Positions 14,858-21,778 of a stretch of 22,376 nucleotides of DNA are shown piece by piece; the stretch's first letter is position 1, and each line of letters begins with the position of its first letter. This stretch comes from an uncultured Eubacteriales bacterium. Lineage in GTDB: Bacteria; Bacillota_A; Clostridia; Oscillospirales; Acutalibacteraceae. Location of the stretch: the NCBI GenBank assembly GCA_934454005.1, contig CAKSGI010000009.1, positions 1-22,376 on the forward strand, in the 5' to 3' direction. The notes under the pieces are model-generated. The model did no database searches. It had not been told where the DNA came from and saw only the letters and a program-made list of their open reading frames with translations. The translations under genes and the position numbers were made by a program.

Positions 14858-15619
14858 ATGTTTAAAACGTCAAAAAAGTTTTTAGCAGTTATGATTTCAA
14901 TACTTTTGTTAGTACCTTTTTCAAATATTAAGACCTACGCTATCGGAACAGCAAAAATTCTTGTTGTTGGAAATTTTTTGTGTGGAAAAACTCAAATGTG
15001 CCGTGTAATGTGTGGTTATCCTTACGATGAACATACGGATGCATCTGCATTGGAAAAATGCACGACTTTTAACATAAGTGGAGTGCCTAATCCGATTAAT
15101 CTTTGGGATACGGTTGCACTTGATTTGGAGTACTCTAGGGTTATGGAATTGGCTAAAGGGGCTCATATTGTGTTTGTGTTACATGATACAGAAAAGAAAG
15201 TTACTCCTGAATCATTTAAGTATATCGAGAAATTGTATAGCGATTTGATTTCTAAAGTATCGCCGGGATGCAGGATAGCAGCTGTCTGTACTAAAGCGGA
15301 TACCAAGGCAGAAAATATATTAAATTTTGTGAAAAGTTATAGGCAGTTAAAGGATATTTTTGAATCATTGGGATGTGGCGAAACTTTTGTTATTTCTTCT
15401 AAAAAAGGAGAAGGATTTGATGAAATAAGAGAATATATTAAAAGAACTTTATCAGAAATGGTTTTACCGGATACAGGAGAAGAGCAGTTACTCGTCGAGG
15501 ATTCTGCTCTCAGCAAACGTATTAAAACATTAAGAAATTTTAGAAGAGGAACTGAGAAACCTAAAGGAGAGTCTGAAGAAGTTGATAAAAATTGGTATAA
15601 AAATTGGAGAGAATTCTAG
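14858..15619 (+). CDS. Secreted Ras/Rab-like small GTPase (atypical switch II)
   Basis: The 253-aa product has a classic signal peptide (MFKTSKKFLAVMISILLLVP, cleavage likely after YA at 28) followed at once by a Ras-superfamily G domain. Visible motifs: G1/P-loop GNFLCGKT (38-45), G3 LWDTVALD (D84; the usual DTAGQ/DxxG glycine is absent), G4 TKAD (145-148, the NKxD site), G5 SSK (180-182). Between G3 and G4 the order AKGAHIVFVLHD...PESFKYIEKLYSDL matches the Rab/Ras beta-4 and helix-3 layout. A charged tail (204-253) follows; there is no CaaX box, which fits a bacterial gene. AGGGG precedes the ATG. The next gene begins 11 bases after the stop, so the two form an operon. GTP is not expected outside the cell, hence the proposal that it acts within a host. 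Loss of the DxxG glycine may mean weak hydrolysis. Confidence 0.85.
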   Translation: MFKTSKKFLAVMISILLLVPFSNIKTYAIGTAKILVVGNFLCGKTQMCRVMCGYPYDEHTDASALEKCTTFNISGVPNPINLWDTVALDLEYSRVMELAKGAHIVFVLHDTEKKVTPESFKYIEKLYSDLISKVSPGCRIAAVCTKADTKAENILNFVKSYRQLKDIFESLGCGETFVISSKKGEGFDEIREYIKRTLSEMVLPDTGEEQLLVEDSALSKRIKTLRNFRRGTEKPKGESEEVDKNWYKNWREF

Positions 15620-15630
15620 GAGGTTAAAAT

Positions 15631-17148
15631 ATGAAGCAGTCTATACGTTGTTTAATATTGTGTATATTGACTTTGTGCAGTAGTTATTCAGTCATTAATC
15701 AGAAAGTTTACGCCGAAGGAGAAACCTATACCCTAACAGCAGTTTTTTATGATGATGATGATGCACTTAAAAAATTTATGACTGAGGGTTTAGAATATGA
15801 ATTTAATAATATTCCTGAGATTGGCGGTAAGGGGGGAAGGCCCATTGGGTTTAACGAGAAAGTACCGAACCCTTTAAAAGAGAAGGGCATGAATACTATT
15901 CATAATTGGGGTAGAACTAAAACGATTACCAAACTGATTCCTATTGATTCAAGAAAACTAAAGGATATGTCTCCAGCAGAATATGAAAAAACACAAGATT
16001 TGCTTAAAATTTGCATGGCGGGAATTATTATATTTGATTATTCTGATCCTAAATTGGAAATATTTCAAAAATTTTTGGAATCGCGTGATTGTGAAAAATT
16101 TTTAGGATACGATTTTACTTTTAATCATGTTTTTAAACTTATGGGCTCAGTAAAATGGGGCAATTTTGTTGGGGTTTATACTTACAATGCGTCTAAATTA
16201 ACAAAAGAAAAAAGGGATAAACAATATTCGGCCTTACAGATTTATATGGGAGATCTTGAAAGATTTTTTAAAGTAGATAACAGATGGAATACGAGATGTC
16301 AGTCAGAAATTGTTGAAAGTGCATTTCGTTCTATTGCGGATTCTAGCACGGGATGCTTAGGAAGTGCTATTGAATTATTTAGAAATGAACCTTTAGTTAT
16401 TGAATACTTAAAAATTACATCCTCATCTAAACCTAGCTCGAATAGAAACCGTTTTTCGCAGTCAGATGGAGGTAAAAAATTAACGATTGAACCTGCTGGA
16501 AAGAAACTAGAGGGGCCATTAGAAGATTCGAGCAAAGTTGATTCAACAGAAAAAGATAAAAAAACACAAGGGAAAGGGACTGTCGTTGCGGGGACAATGC
16601 CGGATCGAGCTGCACATGAATCAGCCGATAAACCTCCAGTGATGAAACCGGAAATTAATAAGGACGCTTTAATAGAAAAAATCAAAGAAAATGAAAAAAT
16701 AATTAAAGTTAAAGTGAATGAAATAAAAGAAAAACTAGGCAAAATTAAGGAAGAAATAAAAAAAATCAGAAACAATAGAAAATGGCGTCATTTAGAGTGT
16801 GTACACGAATGTGGTAAATATTGTAAAAATTTTTTAGGATTTCGAAATCAATTAGATATTATTGAGGAAGAATGCGAAAAAGATAGTAAGACTTATAAGG
16901 AGATGCAATTGAGTGTTACACCGATACCTGAGCTTGAAGTTATGCCTAAAATAGAATTAGAATATAAAATTGAAGAGCAGGAGAGCATAATTAAAGAGTT
17001 ATGTGAAAAATTAAAATTTCTAGCTGATATTCTTAAAAATCTAGAAAAAGAACAGACTGGACAGGAAGAAACTGAACAGAAAGAGACTGGACAGACTGAA
17101 CAGGAAGTAACTGATTGGTATAATAAGCTTAGACATGAGATTGTGTAA
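15631..17148 (+). CDS. Secreted coiled-coil protein, possibly with a degenerate GTPase-like domain
   Basis: The 505-aa protein has a signal peptide (cleavage likely after VYA at 28) and no family I can name with confidence. Residues 30-260 may be a GTPase fold without nucleotide motifs: AGIIIFDYSDPK (130-141) resembles the beta-4 strand of the neighbouring GTPases, WGNFVGVYTYNASK (176-189) lies where the NKxD strand would be, and ESAFRSIADSSTGCLGSAIELF aligns with the SAK region and last helix. No P-loop is present. A Ser/Lys/Pro linker (265-340) leads to long charged coiled-coil helices (345-475) that include a Cys/His patch (ECVHECGKYC). The C-terminus repeats EQTGQEETEQ-like units. AGGAGGT precedes the ATG. 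It shares an operon with the GTPase gene before it, and another GTPase follows, so a partner or regulator of the GTPases is plausible. Confidence 0.8.
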   Translation: MKQSIRCLILCILTLCSSYSVINQKVYAEGETYTLTAVFYDDDDALKKFMTEGLEYEFNNIPEIGGKGGRPIGFNEKVPNPLKEKGMNTIHNWGRTKTITKLIPIDSRKLKDMSPAEYEKTQDLLKICMAGIIIFDYSDPKLEIFQKFLESRDCEKFLGYDFTFNHVFKLMGSVKWGNFVGVYTYNASKLTKEKRDKQYSALQIYMGDLERFFKVDNRWNTRCQSEIVESAFRSIADSSTGCLGSAIELFRNEPLVIEYLKITSSSKPSSNRNRFSQSDGGKKLTIEPAGKKLEGPLEDSSKVDSTEKDKKTQGKGTVVAGTMPDRAAHESADKPPVMKPEINKDALIEKIKENEKIIKVKVNEIKEKLGKIKEEIKKIRNNRKWRHLECVHECGKYCKNFLGFRNQLDIIEEECEKDSKTYKEMQLSVTPIPELEVMPKIELEYKIEEQESIIKELCEKLKFLADILKNLEKEQTGQEETEQKETGQTEQEVTDWYNKLRHEIV

Positions 17149-17267
17149 AATTAGATTAATTTTAGGTTAAAGAAAAAGTGAATGAGTTGAAAATGCTAGG
17201 AAAGGAAGTGATACAAAAAAATTTAATTTTTTAAATATTTATAAAGAAAATTAGGAGGAGTTTTAAA

Positions 17268-18218
17268 ATGTTTAAAGGTATTAAAAAATTTTTAGCCATG
17301 GTTTTAATGGTTATTTTAGTGGTAAATTGTTCAAGCTGCTACACTTTTGCCGATGGATTTGGTAATGTTATGTTGATCGGAAATTATCAAGGAGGAAAAA
17401 CGCAAATTTTTAATGTTTGTGTTGGAGACCAATTTGATGAGAGTGAGGATTATATCCGTTCCGTATATGCTATACATAAAATTTTAAATTTAAAGGCAGA
17501 TGATACGGGTTTACCAATTGCAACAATACGTTTTTATGATACGCCTGGTTCGGATGAATATTATGATGAGGTTGTTGAAATGGCTCGTGTATGTCAGGTT
17601 GTAGTTATTGTTCATGACTTGATGCAAGAAACCAACAAAATAGAAGGAGAAAAAAATAAAGCTTACTTCAATAGACTTTATAGAGATTTAAGTTCAAGGA
17701 TGCCTGATGGAGGTAAAATAGTTTTTGTAGGAAGTAAAATGGACAGACAGGCTGAAAATATTACTAATTATTCTGAAAATAGGAGAATGTTAAAAGATGT
17801 TGCCGAAGCTACGGATAGTAGATTAATTCTTACATCTGCTAAAACAGGCAAAGGTATTGAAGAACTTATTGATTTTATAAAGGCAAGTTTTTCTACAATG
17901 AGAATTCCAGAAAGAGATACTGAAAACAGGTATAATGTATTCAAATTAATACCAGATCCAGAATTAACAGGTAAAATTAAGATGTTAGAAGAAGCCCAGT
18001 GGAAACTTGCGCGAGAAAAAGCTGAAATTGAAAGTGCTAAAAAAGAGTTAGAAAAAAATAATGCATGGTATGCACAAAAGAAAAAAGAACTTGAATCACA
18101 GATTGAGGATTATAATGCAACAGTTCGTTCGTTGGAGAAAAAGTTAGAAGAATCGAAAAAAAAGGAAAAAATATGGGCAGACTATATTCCTATTGTTGGT
18201 TCATTTCTCATTAAGTAA
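17268..18218 (+). CDS. Secreted Ras/Rab-like GTPase with C-terminal coiled coil
   Basis: The 316-aa product is paralogous to the GTPase at 14858. Its signal peptide (MFKGIKKFLAMVLMVILVVN, cleavage likely after FA at 28) is followed by a G domain with all motifs intact: G1 GNYQGGKT (38-45), G3 YDTPGSDE (D91-G94), G4 SKMD (156-159), G5 TSAK (189-192). The P-loop begins at the same residue number in both proteins. Residues 235-300 form a coiled coil (KLAREKAEIESAKKELEKN and onward), and the protein ends in a hydrophobic stretch, WADYIPIVGSFLIK. That end could touch a membrane or bind a partner. The gap of 119 bp from the preceding gene holds AT-rich sequence without a clear promoter; AGGAGGAG lies before the ATG. 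A terminator follows at 18223-18260, so 14858-18218 may be one transcript. Confidence 0.88.
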   Translation: MFKGIKKFLAMVLMVILVVNCSSCYTFADGFGNVMLIGNYQGGKTQIFNVCVGDQFDESEDYIRSVYAIHKILNLKADDTGLPIATIRFYDTPGSDEYYDEVVEMARVCQVVVIVHDLMQETNKIEGEKNKAYFNRLYRDLSSRMPDGGKIVFVGSKMDRQAENITNYSENRRMLKDVAEATDSRLILTSAKTGKGIEELIDFIKASFSTMRIPERDTENRYNVFKLIPDPELTGKIKMLEEAQWKLAREKAEIESAKKELEKNNAWYAQKKKELESQIEDYNATVRSLEKKLEESKKKEKIWADYIPIVGSFLIK

Positions 18219-18222
18219 ATGC

Positions 18223-18260
18223 AAAAACCAGGCCGAATTTTTATATTCGCTTGGTTTTTT
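18223..18260 (+). terminator. Rho-independent terminator of the GTPase cluster
   Basis: AAAAACCAGGCCGAAT (18223-18238) pairs with ATTCGCTTGGTTTTTT (18245-18260) with a single bulge; the 3' arm ends in six Ts. Confidence 0.85.
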
Positions 18261-18357
18261 GTAATATATCTAGGACAAAAATATTAAGTTTATATTTTAA
18301 TAGTTATAAATGTTTTTCAAAACTATAATTTTTAGATGTTTGCCCATTGTTAAAAGC

Positions 18358-18386
18358 TTGACAAAAATAAAAATACATGATAATAT
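18358..18386 (+). promoter_or_regulatory. Promoter of the rplU-prp-rpmA operon
   Basis: TTGACA (18358-18363) and TAATAT (18381-18386) are separated by 17 bp. Transcription would start near 18393, giving an 80-base leader. Confidence 0.88.
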
Positions 18387-18392
18387 ATTAAA

Positions 18393-18472
18393 GCCGCATA
18401 CTATAGGAATTAAGAGGAATTTGTTTCCCTCCTTTAGTAGCGAGATTAGGAATAAGGCAGGTGCCTAGATAA
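18393..18472 (+). promoter_or_regulatory. Structured leader of rplU (L21-leader type)
   Basis: The 80-base leader can fold into a long hairpin: CGC and TACTA (18395-18403) pair with TAGTA and GCG (18435-18442), and inside it AAGAGGAA pairs with TTTCCCTCCTT with bulges. A second small hairpin, AGGC-AGGT-GCCT, holds the Shine-Dalgarno AGGTG in its loop or stem just before the ATG. Leaders upstream of rplU in Firmicutes are a known class thought to mediate autoregulation by L21; whether this one matches that family model needs a covariance search. Confidence 0.6.
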
Positions 18473-18781
18473 ATGTATGCAGTTATAGAAACTGGTGGTA
18501 AGCAATACAAAGTTGAGCAGGGAGATGTAATCTTCGTAGAAAAACTTTGTGTTAATGAAGAAGAAAAAGTAGAATTTAAAGTTTTGGCAGTAAACAATGA
18601 TAATAAATTGATTACTGGTACACCTTATGTTGAGTCAGCTAAGGTTTTAGGAAAGGTTCTTAAGAATGGTAAGTCTAAAAAAATAACAATATTTACTTAC
18701 AAGCCTAAAAAGGGCCAAAAGCGTAAAATGGGTCATAGACAGCCATATAGCAAAGTTCAAATCGAGGAAATTAAAGCTTAA
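18473..18781 (+). CDS. rplU: 50S ribosomal protein L21
   Basis: The 102-aa protein is bL21, which binds 23S rRNA in the large subunit. [20 protein letters not shown] at the N-terminus and [25 protein letters not shown] at the C-terminus (read in two parts: [21 protein letters not shown]) are diagnostic. The ATG is preceded by AGGTG. It is the first gene of the classic Firmicutes trio with prp and rpmA; prp starts three bases after its stop. Confidence 0.98.
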   Translation: MYAVIETGGKQYKVEQGDVIFVEKLCVNEEEKVEFKVLAVNNDNKLITGTPYVESAKVLGKVLKNGKSKKITIFTYKPKKGQKRKMGHRQPYSKVQIEEIKA

Positions 18782-18784
18782 AAG

Positions 18785-19108
18785 ATGATTAAAGTTATTT
18801 TTTTTGTTTCTCAGTCAGGGGATTTATTAGGATTTAATATAACTGGGCATTCAGAGTTAGAGGATTTTGGGCAAGACATTTTATGTGCTGCAGTATCTTC
18901 TGCGTCTTATCTGACGGCAAATACAATAACTGATGTTATTGGAGCCAATGCTCGGGTTTCTGTTGATGAGTTTGGTCTTATGGATTTAAAAATAGATGCT
19001 AATGAATCTTATAGATGTAGAGAAATATTATCTGGATTTAAAATTCATGTATTAAATCTTGAAGAACAATACCCTAAAAACATAAATGTCAATTATACGG
19101 AGGTGTAA
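18785..19108 (+). CDS. prp: Ribosomal-processing cysteine protease Prp (YsxB family)
   Basis: A 107-aa cysteine protease that removes the N-terminal extension of ribosomal protein L27. The catalytic pair sits at H22 (GHSELEDFG) and C34 (DILCAAVSS), the same positions as in the characterised Staphylococcus aureus enzyme. Its substrate is encoded seven bases downstream and carries the expected cleavage sequence. No strong ribosome-binding site lies between rplU and this gene, so translation is probably coupled. Confidence 0.95.
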   Translation: MIKVIFFVSQSGDLLGFNITGHSELEDFGQDILCAAVSSASYLTANTITDVIGANARVSVDEFGLMDLKIDANESYRCREILSGFKIHVLNLEEQYPKNINVNYTEV

Positions 19109-19114
19109 AATGTT

Positions 19115-19396
19115 ATGTTAAAAATAAATATTCAGTTATTTGCTCATAAAAAAGGAATGGGTTCTACAAAAAATGGCCGTGATTCAGAATCAAAAAGGCT
19201 TGGAGTTAAGCGCGCAGATGGACAATTTGTTCTTGCGGGGAATATACTTGTAAAACAACGCGGTACACACATACATCCAGGAGAGAATGTTAGAAGGGGA
19301 TCCGATGATACGTTATTTTCTCTTATTGATGGAAAAGTTAAGTTTGAACGTGTAGGAAAAGATCGCAAAAAAGTTAGTGTATATCCGGCGGAATAA
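19115..19396 (+). CDS. rpmA: 50S ribosomal protein L27 with Prp-cleaved N-terminal extension
   Basis: The 93-aa bL27 starts [14 protein letters not shown]. The first ten residues end in the IQLFA motif that Prp cuts, leaving the mature protein to begin with HKKG, which reaches toward the peptidyl-transferase centre. Further signatures are [19 protein letters not shown] (in part) and [17 protein letters not shown] at about 19099 serves the ATG at 19115 with 11-base spacing; another ATG at 19110 opens only a three-codon frame (ATG TTA TGT TAA). In many Clostridia obgE follows rpmA in the same operon; here a terminator follows instead. Confidence 0.97.
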   Translation: MLKINIQLFAHKKGMGSTKNGRDSESKRLGVKRADGQFVLAGNILVKQRGTHIHPGENVRRGSDDTLFSLIDGKVKFERVGKDRKKVSVYPAE

Positions 19397-19422
19397 GTAA
19401 AAAATAGTTATTTGTTAAGATA

Positions 19423-19463
19423 AGAATGCGTTATATCATTATTGATTAATGCATTCTATTTTT
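19423..19463 (+). terminator. Rho-independent terminator of rplU-prp-rpmA
   Basis: AGAATGCGTTA (19423-19433) pairs with TAATGCATTCT (19447-19457) with one G:T pair; five Ts follow at 19459-19463. Confidence 0.82.
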
Positions 19464-19538
19464 ATGGAAATGAGTAGAATTTAATATAATTTTTGGTAAA
19501 AATACAAATTATATACAGTTAAATTATATAATTTTTAC

Positions 19539-19567
19539 TTTACAAATGCCATTTATAAGGATATAAT
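19539..19567 (+). promoter_or_regulatory. Promoter of the 246-aa secreted protein gene
   Basis: TTTACA (19539-19544) and a perfect TATAAT (19562-19567) are 17 bp apart, 26 bp upstream of the ATG at 19594. Confidence 0.75.
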
Positions 19568-19593
19568 TAATAATAAAAACGGAGAGATAAAGA

Positions 19594-20334
19594 ATGAAAA
19601 AAATTTTAGTTTTGATTTTATTAATTTTGGTAATAAATTTATCTAATTTTAAAGTATTTGCATCTGGTAGTGGAGAGGTATATGATACAAAAATAGATGT
19701 TGGTTCTATGGATAGAGAGGATATTAACTCTTTATTGGAGTTTTTTGGTTATGATGTCTTTATAAATATTTCTAGATTAGCAACAAATTTTGCATTTATA
19801 GACGATTTTAGACCGGATATAGTTGCGAGCGATATATTGAATAAGTTGGAGGATTATAAAAGTAAAAACGTTCTTATTGCAAGTGATAATGTAAAAATAG
19901 AATTAATGAGATTATCTAAGATTTATGGTGGTTGTATACTTGCTGAGATTCCGGAACTTAAATTTAAATATAAAATTTCTTATATGCAGTTAAGGAATTC
20001 TATTGTAAGCGAAAAGGTATTAAAAATTTATGATTTTAATTGTAAACTAGAACGTATAGGTTACAAAAATTTTATTCAACTTGCAAATGATTCTATCTCC
20101 GAAATAACTTGCAAGTTCAGTTATCATACTAGTTGTGCTGTTTCTGAGATAGCAAGAGATCTTAAAAAGTATTATTTTGAAGGTTATACCATTACAAGTA
20201 ATGTGGTAAAAGGATCTTTGATGAAGTTAGCTAAGTTATATAGTGATGAACGTATTTCTATAATAGATCCATTAACTAAAGATAGCACTTTAATTTCTTT
20301 AGAGGAAATAAGAGAATCTATGGAATTAGAATAA
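19594..20334 (+). CDS. Secreted protein with two diverged internal repeats, function unknown
   Basis: I do not recognise this 246-aa protein. It has a signal peptide (MKKILVLILLILVINLSNFK, cleavage likely after VFA at 23). The mature part looks like a duplicated, mainly helical domain of about 80 residues. Repeat A (about 40-120) contains SDILNKLEDYKSKN and DNVKIELMRLSKIYGG; repeat B (about 142-226) contains SEIARDLKKYYFEG and NVVKGSLMKLAKLYSD, with matching spacing. No catalytic motif, anchor or membrane helix is visible. GGAGAG precedes the ATG. It has its own promoter, and a promoter-like pair also precedes the next gene, so each may be transcribed separately. Confidence 0.82.
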   Translation: MKKILVLILLILVINLSNFKVFASGSGEVYDTKIDVGSMDREDINSLLEFFGYDVFINISRLATNFAFIDDFRPDIVASDILNKLEDYKSKNVLIASDNVKIELMRLSKIYGGCILAEIPELKFKYKISYMQLRNSIVSEKVLKIYDFNCKLERIGYKNFIQLANDSISEITCKFSYHTSCAVSEIARDLKKYYFEGYTITSNVVKGSLMKLAKLYSDERISIIDPLTKDSTLISLEEIRESMELE

Positions 20335-20338
20335 ATTT

Positions 20339-20367
20339 TTGACTAGTTGTAGTTGGGACTTTATAAA
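20339..20367 (+). promoter_or_regulatory. Promoter of the 316-aa surface protein gene
   Basis: TTGACT (20339-20344) and TATAAA (20362-20367) are 17 bp apart, 58 bp upstream of the ATG at 20425. Confidence 0.6.
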
Positions 20368-20424
20368 TATGTAAAATAACAGTTTTAGTATAAAACCTAA
20401 AATATTTAAAAAGAGGTAATCGTT

Positions 20425-21375
20425 ATGAATAATAAGTTTTTAATTTTATTTATAAATATAAGCCTAATTATTTTTATAGTTCCACAGACTGTGTTTGCTA
20501 ATGATTTTGATAAATTTAAAATTACAATAGATAATGGTACTATAATTAATCCTAGTATTAATGAGGAATATAGTGCGAATAATAAAGTTTATATTAAAGC
20601 GAATAAAGCACAAGATGGTAAACACTTTTTGTGCTGGAAAAGTGATGAAATAATTTTTGAAGATGAATATTCAGAAACAACTTGTTTTATTATGGAATCG
20701 AAAAATGTTAAAGTTGAAGCAGTTTATGTTGATTGTGATTTTAATAGAAAAATAGTATCTGAAGAATATCTTGTTGCAAAATCAAGTTGTGAGAAGCCTG
20801 CTAAATATTATAAATCATGTGTTTGTGGGGCACATAGTAAAACTGAAACATTTTATTATTGTCAGCATAAACACGAGTTTAATATTTGGAATATTGTAAA
20901 AGAATCGACCTGTACAGAAAATGGAGTAAAAGAGCATGTTTGTTGTAAATGCGGATATAAAGAAATACAATCTATAGATGCTAAAGGACATAATTGGGAA
21001 AGTGAATATACAATAGATAAGGAACCAACTAAAACAGAATTGGGTTATAAATCTATTCATTGTAAGAGTTGCTCTGCAACTAAAGATAAAAAAGAAATAT
21101 TGAAGCTTAACTTCTTTGTTGGAAAGAATTTTGACAAAAAAGAAAGAGAATATATTGATGAAAATGATTTGATTGATATGAGAGAATTAATTTCTAAAGA
21201 AGATTTGGCAGATGTTGAAGAAATAATAGCTGAAGGAGACTTGGTTAGGAAAAAAGATAGAAATAGTAAAAATACTTCGTTTAATACGGGTGATGATGAT
21301 TATATTTTTTTGCCTTTATTATTTATCTTAAGTAGTTCTTTTGCTATATTAACTTATACAAAGGTAAAGGAATAA
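20425..21375 (+). CDS. Cell-surface protein with beta-repeat, Cys/His modules and degenerate sorting tail
   Basis: The 316-aa protein has a signal peptide (cleavage likely after VFA at 25). Residues 31-102 fit the InlB-type/bacterial beta-repeat pattern (ITIDNGTI, DGKHFLCWKSDE, TTCFIMESKNVKVEAVY). Residues 110-225 contain three copies of a small Cys/His module common in Firmicutes surface proteins: SCEKPAKYYKSCVCG, STCTENGVKEHVCCKCGYKE ending AKGH, and a worn third copy (ELGYKSIHCKSC). An acidic helical stretch follows (235-275, repeated DL/EE units). The C-terminus has the shape of a sortase signal: TGD (288-290), a hydrophobic helix (293-311) and a charged tail (TKVKE). The usual LPxTG is reduced to FNTGD. 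It is probably displayed on the cell wall or membrane, perhaps as an adhesin. Confidence 0.82.
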   Translation: MNNKFLILFINISLIIFIVPQTVFANDFDKFKITIDNGTIINPSINEEYSANNKVYIKANKAQDGKHFLCWKSDEIIFEDEYSETTCFIMESKNVKVEAVYVDCDFNRKIVSEEYLVAKSSCEKPAKYYKSCVCGAHSKTETFYYCQHKHEFNIWNIVKESTCTENGVKEHVCCKCGYKEIQSIDAKGHNWESEYTIDKEPTKTELGYKSIHCKSCSATKDKKEILKLNFFVGKNFDKKEREYIDENDLIDMRELISKEDLADVEEIIAEGDLVRKKDRNSKNTSFNTGDDDYIFLPLLFILSSSFAILTYTKVKE

Positions 21376-21433
21376 GAAGTTTAACTTAAGTTTAAACGAA
21401 AAAAAGTTAAACAAAAATCGACATGTTTTTTTG

Positions 21434-21462
21434 TTGCAAGCTAGTGATAAAAGTGATATCAT
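21434..21462 (+). promoter_or_regulatory. Promoter of the pheS transcript
   Basis: TTGCAA (21434-21439) and TATCAT (21457-21462) are separated by 17 bp, directly upstream of the T-box leader. Confidence 0.6.
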
Positions 21463-21477
21463 AAATATATAAGTTTT

Positions 21478-21744
21478 ATATATTTATGACTAAACGCGAG
21501 GATAAAGCAAAGTAAACCTTAATTTAAGTATTCATTACAGAGATAATATGTCTAGGCTGTGAACATATTAATGATTTTTAAGGTTGAATTTCACTTTTGA
21601 GCGGTGTGGCTGAAAAGTTTTTATTAGGCTATAACGGGTGGCTTCGTTAAATGCTAATAAGTTGTTTGCTTAAGCAAAAATTAGGGTGGTATCGCGGAAG
21701 AGTACTTTCGTCCCTTTGTGTACACATAGGGGTGAAAGTTTTTT
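21478..21744 (+). promoter_or_regulatory. T-box riboswitch leader, Phe-specific
   Basis: The leader senses uncharged tRNA-Phe and lets transcription continue into pheS when charging fails. The T-box core AGGGTGGTATCGCGG is at 21683-21697; its TGGT pairs with the free NCCA end of the tRNA. Stem I contains a specifier region TTGAATTTCA in which TTC (21590-21592), a Phe codon followed by a purine, is the expected specifier. The intrinsic terminator is CTTTCGTCCC (21705-21714) with GGGGTGAAAG (21729-21738) and a six-T run to 21744. The exact 5' end is estimated from the promoter. No other gene lies between 21376 and 21778. Confidence 0.92.
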
Positions 21745-21778
21745 GTTATTTGAAATTAATTTTTTGAGGTGATTTTTT

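Noticed and set aside
17268..17360. Lipoprotein signal in the second GTPase (cysteines at 21 and 24)
   Set aside because: Residues before the cysteines (VVN, and CSS) do not fit a lipobox; a signal peptidase I site after FA at 28 fits better.
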